A stretch of DNA of 64,000 nucleotides from assembly GCA_020631735.1 (NCBI GenBank), contig CM036221.1, forward strand, positions 9,405,381 to 9,469,380, given 5' to 3'. The notes below the pieces were generated by a model. The model was given only the letters and a program-made list of their open reading frames with translations. It did not search any database and was not told the DNA's origin. This document shows, in pieces, positions 46,296 through 57,233 of this stretch. Origin of the DNA: Saccharum officinarum (Eukaryota; Streptophyta; Magnoliopsida; Poales; Poaceae). Position numbers and translations under genes: made by a program. Numbering within the stretch: position 1 is the stretch's first letter; each line of letters begins with the position of its first letter.

Positions 46296-46789
46296 CTCCC
46301 TTACTGACAGTCCTTTGCGTTGTATTTTTCTTGCAGTTCCAGTTGGGTAGGTTGTGGTGTATGGCCCTCTCCCTCCCATGTTTCTTTTTTCATGTAATTT
46401 GTTCTTAACTACTATCTTTGTGGTTCGTGTGTTGCGCTATGGGTTCTCCCATCGCGTCGTGTAAGTCGTTCTTTCGGCTCTTGTTCTTAATGAAATACGC
46501 GTGAAGTCGCGGTCGCGAAAAAAAGGTGGACGGTAGCGCCGTAGCGGCCTCCGCCATTCTCGCTGGCTCCCTAAACCACCTATATGTGCTTTTCTGAAGA
46601 AAAAAGTTCCATTTTGATCTGGATTTTGGTGTTAATTTTCTGAACCAATCTCTTTTTTGTGGTGAATGCTGCAGTTTGCGGTGCCTGCACCAGAAAAATC
46701 AGATAGGGTCTGCATTTTGGACATGCATCTTTGATGAGCTGAATGTTTCACCGTTCATGGATCTGTTAGTACTTATCCAAACATATACG

Positions 46790-46899
46790 CCCTGTTCACT
46801 TGAACTTATCAGCCAGAATCACCCAGTCATTTAGCAGTATTTTTCTCTCACAACAAATTAGCATCAGCACCAGCACCAGCCACCATTCAGCGAACAGGG
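46790..46899. mobile_element. Short MITE, hAT-like
   Basis: The ends CCCTGTTCACT and AGCGAACAGGG are inverted copies, with TTCTCTCACAACAAA inside. This is the pattern of a very common small grass MITE. No 8-base duplication could be confirmed. Confidence 0.65.
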
Positions 46900-46948
46900 T
46901 GTAAAGGTGCTTCATCGGTTACAAGGTTCAGCTATGCATATAGAGGAC

Positions 46949-47161
46949 GTGTTTGTGACCGCTCCTCGAGCTCTGCTCCACAAACTCCACTGTGGAGCAG
47001 CTCCGTAAAAAATCTGGAGTTTGTGGAGCACCTCTTTAGGTGCCCTCATAATGCAACTCCATCTTTTTTCCTCGGGCATAGTGCATGGAGCTGAACCTGT
47101 TTGGCTAAAAAATGTGGAGTAAAGCAAAAATAAAAACATAGAGTGGAGCCGTCCCAAACAC
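46949..47161. mobile_element. Short MITE with GTGTTTGKGACSGCTCC ends
   Basis: The left end GTGTTTGTGACCGCTCC is an inverted copy of the right end GGAGCCGTCCCAAACAC with two differences. Internal TGTGGAGCAGCTCC-type palindromes occur. It resembles MITEs abundant in grasses; the superfamily is not certain. Confidence 0.7.
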
Positions 47162-47339
47162 CTCCTTCATGTATGGCGCCTGGATGCGGGTGTGGCGAGC
47201 ATCGGTGGCCAATGCTGGGATCGGACGGACAATATGGAGTCTCTATATATCTACGGTGTTCTAGGTGGAGGATCAGATGGGATACTATTGATCTACAGGA
47301 AACACCTCTACGTTTAAAGATCTTTACACATACATACAT

Positions 47340-47715
47340 AGTTATGCATATATAATATGTGTAGAATATGGTTTTTTATATATACACTAGTTGAGTGCTC
47401 GTGCATTGATACGGTATACAAAACATCTCATGACATACAACCACACGAGTAGAATATATGTAAAATCCGGGGCCCATTTCATCACAAATAATTAACACCA
47501 AAACACATAATTCAAACCAATTATACACGACAATGTTCATGTGTCACTATTTCATAAAAGTAGCAACCGTAAAAACACATAAGCATACATCTGCAGTAGA
47601 TGATGCAATTAATGTCTCCACATGCTTAATGAAATAATTGTTTCCCCCCCATTATGTTTAGAAAAAAGAACTACAAAATAAATTAACATTTTGGCCAATA
47701 GAATTGTACTAAATA
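47340..47715. repeat. Dispersed repeat of about 360 bp, copy 2
   Basis: It is nearly identical to 35985-36340 and in the same orientation. It extends further right (ACATTTTGGCCAATAGAATT), where it also matches 19990-20015. Confidence 0.8.
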
Positions 47716-47929
47716 TGGGATCTGAGACTTTTATGGGTGCTTGATGGGCTAACTCAGGCCTTAAATAAATTGTAGAAAAATATATACGTTCCTTATACTT
47801 GTGGACATCATTAAAGTGTTTTCTTTTTTCGTCTAGAATCCCCTATATTTCAAGACAAATTGCAACGTTAGAATTCCTTCTATTTGTGTTGTGAATCGAG
47901 TTATTTACCAATTACTTTGACATGCATAC

Positions 47930-48505
47930 TTATGTTGCAGTGGTTATACATGTATGTTGCAGGTGTATGTTCTAAATGTTTCACTTGTTTTGGACCTATG
48001 TTGCAAGTGTTTCATCTGGATGTTGCATATGTTGCAATGTTGCATAGGTTTCAGACATATGTTGCAAGCGTCTATTCAAAATGTTTCATCTGTTTTAGAT
48101 ATGTTGCAAATGTGTTTATCTAGATGTTGTAGTCGCTATACACCTGTTTCAGACTTATGTTTCAGAAGTGATTTCATGTTGCAACATTAGCAGGCGTAGG
48201 AAGCAGGTGCATGCAGATGCGGTCCCCGCTTGCGTAGCGCTCCCCGCCTGCATGCGCATCAGTAGGCATGAGGCGGGCATCAGCAGGCACGAGGCATGCA
48301 CTACTGCATGCGTAGGCGCCCTAGCATGTAGGGGCTATTTTACAGGCACAACAGTTGCATGCGAGACATGCAGGCACAGAGTTGCATGCGGGGTAGATGG
48401 GGCAGCCTTTTTTTGGAAAAGGCTAGGCAGGCATGACGGGCACAGCAAGCGGGGCAGGCGCGGGCGTCCGGATGCGTCCTCGCGCTCGACGTCCGGGCGC
48501 TAGTT
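47930..48505. mobile_element. Inverted-repeat element, TGTTGCAA family, copy 3
   Basis: The part at 47930-48190 repeats ATGTTGCAAGTGTTTCA-like phrases, as in copies 1 and 2. The right end GACGTCCGGGCGCTA (near 48488-48502) is the inverted form of the left end of copy 1 (TAGCACCCGGACGTC). A GCATGAGGC/GCATGC-rich segment lies between. The left border was not found. Confidence 0.55.
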
Positions 48506-48599
48506 GTTCCAGTAACTTATCGATTCTATTATGATAACTTTACTAAAAATTGAAATCTTTGGAGTATATATAAGGTTAATTACCTATAAACATTTTTTT

Positions 48600-49074
48600 A
48601 ATTTAGTCTTTTCTAAATTCTGAAGCTGCATCTGGAATTCTGGACTGCAGGCTGTGATCTTTGGATCTATGCTGTGAGTCCCAGCCGCACAGGAACAACT
48701 GTAACCCCCAATTGATCTTCCGAACCAAGTATGCTGCTTTTGCAATGTGTATTTTATTTTCTAGTGGAATATACGATGTTTGATACCCAAAATGGGGGTT
48801 GCTGAACCAGCATGAGTAGAACGCAGTGATGATAGAATCATACAAAGGTTGCATAGCAAAAGTACCATGTATGTTCTTTTGTTAACTTAGATCCACCACA
48901 TGGTTCGAAATGAAAGTACAACATGCAAATAGCATTTGCCTGCCTCTGCAACAATTTGGATCAGCCTGCCATCTTGCAAAGAGGCATCTGCCCCTGTGTT
49001 CTGAATGATAAATAAATACACAAAATAAATAACAGAAGATATGATACACAGGGCAGTACAAGCTGCTGCGTACG
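48600..49074 (-). other. Likely 3' region of the F-box gene
   Basis: This lies directly downstream of the F-box coding region on the minus strand. No independent gene is supported. A stretch at 48890-49010 can be read as coding (DGRLIQIVAEAGKCYL) but lies beyond the stop. Confidence 0.35.
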
Positions 49075-50129
49075 TCAAGGAAAATGCATTTGGCGGTCTG
49101 TGGGTGATCGGATGGGAATGACGCTTTCTGTGAAGGGCATGACGTGGAAGTTGATGAGATGCTTCCACTTGCGCCCCTGGTACCTGATGCGAGCCAAGTT
49201 GCACACCGGGGTCAGCTCGGAGCTCTTCAAGTCGTAGAGGAAGATGGTGTCGTCCTCGTCCAGCCCCGCTGCTGCAAGGAGGAGGCATAGCCATCGGATG
49301 GTAGAGGCCCAACATCCGGGTAGAGAGACGCCGCTTCCACAGCGGCGGCAACTTGGTCGTCACTCGTCATCAAGATCAAGGCCCCCTCGCCGACCATCAG
49401 CAGCGTCCAGATGTTGGGCATAATCTCATCCTTGGTCCAGGCCGTCAGGCATAGCTCCCGCCCGCGCAGCACGTCCAATGCCAAGACATCGTCAGAAGAA
49501 GGTTCTTCCAGTGAATCGGGCAGCCCGGTGATCCCGAACTTTTCATCAGCAAGGCTAAGGTGGAGGATCCCCCGTGGCCGCGGCCGAGGTCGATCATGCT
49601 CAATATGCTTGGCGAGGAACCAGAACATGAAGCCACCGACGCTGCGGCCGGCCTGAGCCGTATCAGCAGGGTACGGCAGATCATCCGCAATCCGCTTCCA
49701 GCCACTAGGATCATCGTCGCCGCCGGCAACGGTGAACACCTCCATCCCCATGCTTTGCATGTAACCGTTTGCGCCCACATAAGCAGTAGGATCGTCGTCC
49801 CAGAACCACTGATGGCGGATGTGGTTGGAGGAGATGCTTAGCCAGAGGTCCCCTGGGAGGTAGTAGTCCATGGTGTGGGGGCTGATGATGAAGCATGGGT
49901 CCTGCTCCCACTTGGAGGCTGACCACTGAAGCTGTGCGCGGATGAAGGAGGGGTCGCAGATGGTGGCGCGCCACGCCTTGCAGACGGACTTGAACCGCAC
50001 CAGGGACTTGACAGGCAGCCGCATCAGGATCTCTGTGACGATGATCTCCTCCGGCAGCTCAGGATTCTTCTGCCTTGGACCACTGCTCCTCTTCCTCTTG
50101 GTGCCTGTCTTCTTCTTCTGCTGTTTCAT
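49075..50129 (-). pseudogene. F-box protein gene with one frameshift
   Basis: F-box proteins recruit substrates to SCF ubiquitin ligases. The ATG at 50129 was chosen because the longer upstream frame adds 50 residues with no F-box similarity. A Lys/Arg-rich leader (residues 1-20) is followed by a clear F-box at about 24-64 (LPEEIIVTEILMRLPVKSLV, then KSVCKAW). The C-terminal part looks like an F-box-associated region (SLADEKFGI, ALDVLRGRELCL). The frame opened at the ATG ends at 49227. The natural C-terminal sequence (DTIFLYDLKSSEL to the stop at 49075) continues in another frame, so a single-base shift lies near 49245-49265. It could be a real mutation or a sequence error; otherwise the gene looks intact at about 351 residues. 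Confidence 0.8.
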
Positions 50130-50479
50130 GGCGTATGTACATACATGCAGCGAAATTAAAGAGCAAGAATTTTGATTAGTACGTGATGACTGGAAGACAT
50201 TGGTAGTGCGTATGTGTGTACATATATGCATTGGCAACAGCGGTGATATTCTACTCCGGGTAGGACACGGTTTCCGCACAAAGTCTCGTCTACAATTTCC
50301 CTCTTTGCAATGCTATCATATCCACCTCAATCCATGTGCGTTGGGGTGGATTGAGGTAAAAAATAGTTTAAGTTTCACCTCGCCGGCTTATTAGCCCAAC
50401 TGAACGGCGCCATGGATTGATGTTTTGGCGTGGAAGACCATACCCGCAAAGGACAGCAGCACCATCCAAGTGTGTACTA

Positions 50480-50734
50480 CTCCGTCATATATAAAGAGTC
50501 GCCGTGGGAAGCGTGCTGGTCAAACTTTCTCAACTTTAACTACGTTTGTAGAAAATGCGTGCAACATTTATATCTTTAAATAAGTTTATTATGAAAGTAT
50601 ATTCAAAGATCTACCTAATGATACTAATTATGTACCATAAATATTAATATTTTGTTAAATATATTTGGTCAAAGTTAAAAGTGTTGACTTTTTAGGAAGC
50701 GAGAATGACTCTCTTTTTTTTGGGACGGAGGGAG
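50480..50734. mobile_element. Stowaway MITE (Tc1/mariner)
   Basis: The right end GGGACGGAGGGAG and left end CTCCGTC match the classic Stowaway termini, with TA on both sides (50478-50479 and 50735-50736). The paired AACTTTAACTACG / GGTCAAAGTTAAAAG interior is typical. It lies about 350 bp upstream of the F-box ATG. Confidence 0.88.
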
Positions 50735-50999
50735 TAGGCACTAGGGAACAGTGAAGACAAATAATTCAGCACCTCCAGAACGCTCCTCAGCAGCTTTAGT
50801 ACGTGATGGCGTTTTTGTTTGTGTGGTTGGCTGCGCTCCGACGCCAAATCGCGACCAATGCGAGCAAGAGACGTCCGTACGTTGTTTCGCGTGATTGACG
50901 TCCCCAAGTCGTATTCAACCATATTTATTCATTTTGTTTATGTTATTTTTATTTACTTTGAAACAAAAATGAGCAGCGGCGGTCGTTACTCCTCGTACT

Positions 51000-53128
51000 C
51001 TATTGATTGCTTTGTTTTGGTTTAATTTCTTTTGAGGCCCTAGGCTTCGGCACTCAACGCGCCTCCGCTTCGCTTCGTCAGAAGTCGGCCAATATAATGT
51101 GTAACTGAATTTAGAACATATTCAACATAATGTTATCTTGCGACAAATTGCTCTTGTAGCATAAATCAACACTTTTATCCTGAACACAACAACAACAAAA
51201 AATTCTGGCGCCAAATAGCCTCTTGGACTAATTCATTAAACCAACTAAGCTTAAGCAAAGCTCAAACTTAGCAACAGGAACTGACTTTGCCATCATATCA
51301 GCAGGATTGCCATGAGTACTAATCCATCCCTAATACAAATAGCAAATCTCTCTCTCTCTATGATTATTATCCCTCCTCACCCTCGATCCCATGCATGCAT
51401 CCATCCATTTCCATCCATCGTTACCAGGCCCGGAGTTAGCTAGCTAGCATATAGCGTGTGTATGGATGGATCGGACAAAATATTACTTTTTGATGGCCGC
51501 CAAGTTGCTCCTTGTTTTTGATGTACTTGTTCACAGTGATTGGACAAGGACAACTTAACCACTCGAGACCTAGAGCGAGATTATTATCAATTGGTCCAAT
51601 AGGCACTATCTAGCAATAAATATAAATGCGTGCTATTAATTATAGGCTAGTTTAGCATACCTCTATTTCCTTCCAAGGATTCGGCTTCTCTTGTGGAGCA
51701 ACTTTTATGGTGGAATTGAAGCTACTTTGAAAAATGTTTAGACAAAACGGCTCCGATGACAGTTTTGTAATCATTTGTGACAAAACGGATCCCAAAGAAA
51801 CCACATTCTTCAATTTCGACTTAATATAGTACAAAAACGGCTATGGCTCCTTCGAACTCCTTGTACGAGCCACCAAGAAGCTTCCGAGCTCCGCTTGCAA
51901 GGAACTATTTTCTATATACCTGTTTGGCAGAGCTCCTTGCAAGTAAACCAAAGCTGAAACAATGTCAAAGGAGGCCTATATATATGTCTATGATATCTGA
52001 TGCAAGTGGAGTTACTGACAAGGAGGAAACCAATACTCTTATTACTAGTACGTTCCATATAGTCACATTCGTATATTACCTACTACTAGTAGTCCATGCA
52101 ATTAAATGCCAACTTATTCATCCGTTGAACAAGAGAAAAGGTAGGTTGTCACGCACAATGTCTCTCTCTCCCAGTAATCGTTTACCTGGTACTAGTCCAA
52201 GGGGTTAGGTCGGCAGGTTTGGTGTGGCACCTCAACGAAATTGTACTATTTGTATGTATGCACATGCACACACACCGGGCAGCTAGCTAGTGTGCGTGCG
52301 CCCCGTGCAGATGTGAATGTGATCGGGGGACTTGATTGTGAATTGCTGCAAATTTAGACCCCAATTGGTTTTTGGCCAGTTCTAGCTCTGTCTTTTTTTT
52401 TGCACTTTTAGCAAATAGGTACTCTTATACTTTTTCAAAAGAAAATAGAAAATGTTGAACCTATTATTTTTAACTTTGTTGTCTCGACACTTTCGCAATA
52501 ACAAAGGATGTGAGCAGAAACCAAAACCATTTGGAGCCGTATCAAATGGGCCTGCCTTAAGGGATCAATAGTGGCAAAAAAATGGAGGCCTCGAGTCCTA
52601 TGTGGGTTAGGGTCTTATGCATTAAAACGGTGGGTTTTAGAGAAACTCAGTGAATTCTGGAGCAATTCTAAACCAACATATATATGCCATTCGTTCTCTT
52701 GAAGCTTCTAGCCAACGAAAGCGTAATGAATCCAAATCCATTTTGCTAAAGCCTGGTCTAAAATAAGGCAAATAGAGAGAACTGGGTGAGAAAATTGGTG
52801 TTATACATAGGAGAAATGTGGGATTTATATGAAAATCTTATACATAACATGTGTACCATAGTTTATGTCCTATACGTGTACTGCAGGTACTGTTTTTTTC
52901 CTTTATTTGTTTTATAAAAAGAAGTAGCAACGCTATTTTTTTAGTCACCATATATATGTATGATGACTTAATCAATTTTAAGATGGGTTTTGGTCAGTCT
53001 TTCTTAGACATTTTGTAGCGTTTGTTTCTTGCATAAAGAAAAATCTACTACGTACCTAATAAGGCTATGAAAAGAAACTAGTCCTTTACCTATAGTAGTA
53101 GGTTAGCTAGGTTCGGTAGATATCCGTT
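51000..53128. other. Spacer, AT-rich, no gene supported
   Basis: It includes a CTCTCTCTCT run near 51350 and scattered MITE-like phrases. The frame at 51843-52208 has no recognised domain. Confidence 0.4.
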
Positions 53129-54600
53129 TTTTTTACAACAAACAATTTCATTATCAACAGCAACGTGCTGAGGGTAGCGTTACATTGGTCAAGCTTACAA
53201 AATGTAGAGCTTGAAGAAGGGGGCACTGGAGTACATGATGCTCATAGGAGCAATGAGACTGAGAACCTATGTCCTGAAAAGCTGAGTCTGATAGGGCCTG
53301 ACGACCTAGTGCATCTGCCGTGGTGTTTAAACGCCTGTTGATCTTGAGGATGTTAAGGTTCCTTCTAGTTGATTGGTTGGAGAACAACTGAGTGAAGTGT
53401 TTGATCCTCCAGTGTAGAGGATTGGAGTGGTCAGCTGCATTGAGGAATTGCACCAATTGTTCACAGTCAGAGAGGAAGTTGATGTTTGTGAGGTTCATAC
53501 GGTGAGTGACATTTACAGCTAAGGCAAGGGCTGCTGCTTCTGCCATGAGAACAGAAGAACAAGCAGTCAGCCTAGCTTTGATGTACACCGTCTGGGTTGT
53601 CAGAGCCTCTGTGTTGACAATGAGGATCCCTAGACCAGCCTGTCTCAGCATCAGTGACGACTGATCAGGAGATGTGGATGCATCGATAAAGCACCTGATT
53701 CCTTGGAGCAGGGCCCGAGTAGAGATTGTGTACCTGTTCGCCATTTGGTCCTACATCATTGAGGTGTTCGTACCTGCTGCTTGGGCTGGCGATCTTGATG
53801 ACCATCTTGTGTGGTTCAGCTGGGGTGTCCTGGTGGTGCCCAATGGCTCAAAGGGATTGGGCGTTCCTGCATTGAAAGAGTGCATACCTCGCTGTCTGTG
53901 CTCAGGGTATTCTGTAGACTGTTGTGGCTGCTCTCTGGACCTGTTCGTCGGCGCTGTGTATTGATTGGTACATTAACAACTGACATACCTTCGTTGGTGT
54001 TGTTATTTTGCATGTGGTTCTGTTCGCCTAACTGACAGAGAGTCCAGTTTGCTGTAGAGAGGAAAGCTGCCATAGCATGGTGTACCTGCTATGTAGTCCA
54101 TGTTTTCCTTCCAAATCTTTGATCATTCCTAGCTTTCCAAAGGTACCACAAAGTTGTTAAAATTCATTGCATCAAGGAGTCATCAACATTATCAGAGATT
54201 GCCAATGGAAGGATAACCTATACACCATCATCCTCAATTGGAAGGTTGTCTGTACGCAGCGGAGGGGTGGCCGAGAACCAAACTGCACGAGCAAAGTCGC
54301 AGTGAAAGAATAAGTGGGCGTCAGTTTCAAGTATACCGCAATATGTGCAATGCTCATCAATGTGTTGGGAAAATCTTGAAGCTCTGGATCCTGTGGCCAG
54401 CGCTCTCCGGATAAGACGCCAGGCGAAGGTCTTGATGAGAGGAGGCAGCGTTTTTAGTTTCCAAGTTCGCTGGAGGATTTGGTTGGCCTGGGGTAGGATG
54501 CTTCGGGATCCGGTTGTTGTTGTTGGCAGTTGAACCTGGACCTGTGACATTAGAGTTCTATATATGTTTTTGGTGGTGCAGTCACCTTTCTTAGCCGGCC
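53129..54600 (-). pseudogene. 5'-truncated L1-type LINE, ORF2 C terminus
   Basis: On the minus strand the order is zf-RVT-type segment (about 54530-54250: WKLKTLPPLIKTFAWRLIRR, HCTYCG, HLFFHCDFARAVWF), then an RNase H-like RVT_3 domain (53744-53154: CFIDAST, AEAAALALAV, FLSDCEQLVQFLN, NTTADALGRQAL). This is the 3' end of a plant L1-type ORF2. The A tail appears as a T run at 53130-53137 on the plus strand. The two parts are in different frames and about 450 bp between them is degenerate. The catalytic reverse transcriptase and endonuclease are missing. The 5' break near 54600 is approximate. Confidence 0.8.
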
Positions 54601-55222
54601 GTGTGCGTGCACACGTGACGTGAGAGCATGCATGTCTTCGAGCGACTCTTCTACCATTTGCTCCTAGTTTTGTCTCGCCTGCAGGGAACACGCGGTCTGT
54701 ACACGACGCAAAATTCACGAAAAGAATGACAAAAAAATGCACATGTTTGGTAACTCCGAAACTAACATTTTTCCTGGTGGAGAACCGTGCACGGCAAATC
54801 CAAAATTTGGCTTTTCAAAAGGTGCTCCTTTTGAAAAGGCTCTCGCCCTGATTTATCGGGAAGCCTTATCAAATGAAGTAAATAAGTGGCAGCCGGGTTT
54901 GAACTAGGAACCAAGCTAAAACTTTTAGTTTCCTAGCTACCGATTTCTCCTTAAACAATACTCTCCAAAACCGTTTTGCTAAACAATTTTTTTCATAGTG
55001 TTTTTATCTCCATTAGAGAAACTAATCGGAGTGGAGGGGTGCCATTTTAGGAGGATCCAGAGCTCTGCCAAATAGATCCTAGGGTAGCTTCCGTGAGAGT
55101 TCTAGCTAGTTTGGTCCTCAATCGAATGGTTGTTAGAATGCAAATAGTAACAATAGGCTACGAGTTTTAATTAATCTTTTGAAATAAAAAGATATTCTTG
55201 GACGCATCTATAGAAAGTTTTT
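54601..55222. other. Spacer without a gene
   Basis: AT-rich sequence with a GAGCTCTGCCAAATA phrase near 55058 that resembles small MITE termini. No gene is supported. Confidence 0.35.
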
Positions 55223-55412
55223 ACTACCTCCAGCCCAAAAAGATATAATTATATAGGTTTGGATTGAGTCAAACCTCTTTAAATTTGACCAAGTTTATAA
55301 AAAACATTATTAACATTTACTATGACTTTAAATATATTCACTATAAAAAGATATTCCATGATTAATCTCCTAAAAGAAGTGAGAGTTTCTTTTTTCTTTA
55401 GAACGGAGGATG
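55223..55412. mobile_element. Stowaway-like MITE, diverged
   Basis: The left end TACTACCTCCAGCCCAAAAA and the right GAACGGAGGATG are diverged versions of Stowaway ends. The AATTTGACCAAGTTTATAAA interior is typical of this group. The right terminus is degraded. Confidence 0.65.
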
Positions 55413-55413
55413 C

Positions 55414-56504
55414 ATGTGTATATGTCTTGCATTGGTCAAACCTGCCGAGCGAGCCGTCTCCGCTGTCGTCGACCAAACAAGCTACTATATCTTCTTGACT
55501 TATTGGCTTCGTCGAGAAGCGCCCCGACTCCTCGCTGTTCGTTTTGCGCTGAGGCTCGGACACGGCGTTCCTACTGCTCTACTCGACGACATGGTGCTGA
55601 GCGTGTCCACAGACGCTCTCCTTCAAGACATCATCGCCCGACTCCAAGCGGAATTTGCCATGAAGAACATGGGGCCTCTACGCTTCTTCCTCGGCGTCGA
55701 CGTCCAAAGGCTCAGCACCGGCTTCTTCCTGTCGCAGACCAAGTACGCCAAAGAACTCCTGGATCGGATCGGGATGACACACTGCAAACAGGCAACCACT
55801 CCCATCGACACGAAGGCCAACCTCTCGTCCTCGACAGGTGCCGCCGTCAGCGACCCCAGCGAGTACCACAGCATTGCCAGCGGACTTCAGTACCTCACCA
55901 TCACCCATCCGGACAACATCGCGTACACTGTGCAGCAAGCTTGCCTCCACATGCATGATCCTCGAGAGTGCCATCTCGCCATCGTCAAGTGCATCCTACG
56001 GTACGTGCGGGGAACGACGACGTACGGCATACACCTGCACGGCATGGCTATACCGACGATCACCGCCTACTCGAACACCGACTGGGCCGACTGCTCGGAC
56101 ACGCGACGTTCCACATCCGGCTACTGCATCTTCCTCGGCGGCGTCCTCGTATCTTGGTCATCGAAGTGCCAGGCCACAGTGACGCGTTCCAGCGTGGAAG
56201 CCGAGCACCGGGTTGTGGCCAACGCTGTGGCCGAGTGCATCTGGCTCCGGCAACTCCTTCATGAGCTTCACTGCAATGTTCCCGGCGCTACTGTGGCCTA
56301 CTGCGACAACGTCTCCACCGTCTACATGAGCAAGAACCCCGTCCATCACCAACGCACGAAGCACATCAAGCTGGACATCCACTTCGTCCGTGAACACGTT
56401 GCTCTCGGCTATCTCCGTGTCGTTCACGTCCCGACGGACCAACAGTTCACGGCGTTTCGATCCAATCTCACCGTCGGGTCACCCAACGCTGCCACTGCGG
56501 GGGG
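55414..56504 (+). pseudogene. Ty1-copia pol 3' end (RT thumb and RNase H)
   Basis: From about 55590 the frame encodes the end of a copia reverse transcriptase (GPLRFFLGVDVQR, SQTKYAKELLDRIGM, LQYLTITHPD, AVQQ-like) and then RNase H (TDWADCSDTRRSTSGYC, SWSSKCQATVTRSS, VEAEHRVVANA, YCDNVS, TKHIKLDIHFVREHV). Gag, protease, integrase and most of the reverse transcriptase are missing upstream. The final segment lacks the usual tail before the polypurine tract. The upstream residues (55414-55580) have no copia similarity. The frame itself is open to 56670, reading on into the LTR. Confidence 0.88.
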
Positions 56505-56723
56505 TGTTAACGGACTCGCATGGTCCTCCAGCGGTTCCCAAGATAGACGGCCACGCGGTCCATGCACTCGCGCACTCGCCGCACTCCCGCTACGCCGCAG
56601 GCTAGGTTCCTGCGTAGTGTTTTTCAGTGGAGATTGCAGAGGATGTACATGTATAAATATTCATTCATGAGGTCAATACAACTTGAGGTTTTGATCCACT
56701 TTGTTTCGGGGCTGGCTGATAGC
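56505..56723 (+). mobile_element. Copia 3' LTR, left part
   Basis: A G-rich polypurine tract (GCGGGGGG, 56497-56504) immediately precedes TGTTAACGG, the expected LTR start. A possible promoter-like ATAAATATTCATTC lies near 56654. The LTR is interrupted at 56724 by a gypsy element, so its 3' end is outside or beyond the window. Confidence 0.65.
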
Positions 56724-57196
56724 GTGTAGGGGTATAGACCTGTATACCCTCATGGCTGCTCATGGGCCGCGCCGGAGGAGGTGGCCCAACTCGCCAGAAC
56801 AGGCCACACGGATCACCCAACTAATCGGTGTACCGCGCGGGATATACGGAGACCAACTTGACGATCAAGGGAACCTAGTCGGTTACGATAGATTTTGTAT
56901 CCCATGCGGATACGGTTGTTGTAACCGATTGGAACTAGATTCCTTAGATCTGTAACCTTGCCCCCCGTACTATATAAGGCGGGCAAGGACTCCCCTCAAT
57001 TCATCTGATAAACAATCAATACAATCCACAGAGACGCAGGACGTAGGGTGTTACGCTGCTTCCGCGGCCCGAACCTGGTTAAACCCTTGTGTTTGTCGTG
57101 CGTCACCATCTCATTCGTTGTCTCGCGCACCTCCACCGATTAATCTACTACCGTGGGCGTACCCCTTGGTAGACTGCCGACCACATCTCGTCGACA
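56724..57196 (+). repeat. Gypsy 5' LTR, 473 bp
   Basis: It starts TGTAGGGGTATAGACC and ends CATCTCGTCGACA. A TATA box (ACTATATAAGGCGGGCAAGG) lies at about 56969-56988, with ACTCCCCTCAATTCATC after it. The following GTGGCGCGTCAGGTAGGGGG is the usual post-LTR primer-binding region of this group. Confidence 0.85.
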
Positions 57197-57233
57197 GTGG
57201 CGCGTCAGGTAGGGGGTGTGCGTGCAGATCCCA

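Larger units (their letters stand above)
43692..46524 (+). mobile_element. Non-autonomous LINE-like retroelement, split by hAT
   Basis: The unit ends in TGAAATACGCGTGAAG and seven A residues (46518-46524), a typical plant LINE 3' end. A 13-base duplication with one mismatch, GGTGGACGCTAGC, lies at 43679-43691 and GGTGGACGGTAGC at 46525-46537. The 5' part is GC-rich, like LINE leaders. No reverse-transcriptase frame is present, so it is internally deleted or parasitic. Without the 1101 bp of hAT element and duplication it measures about 1.73 kb. Long frames on either strand here come from GC content. Confidence 0.75.
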
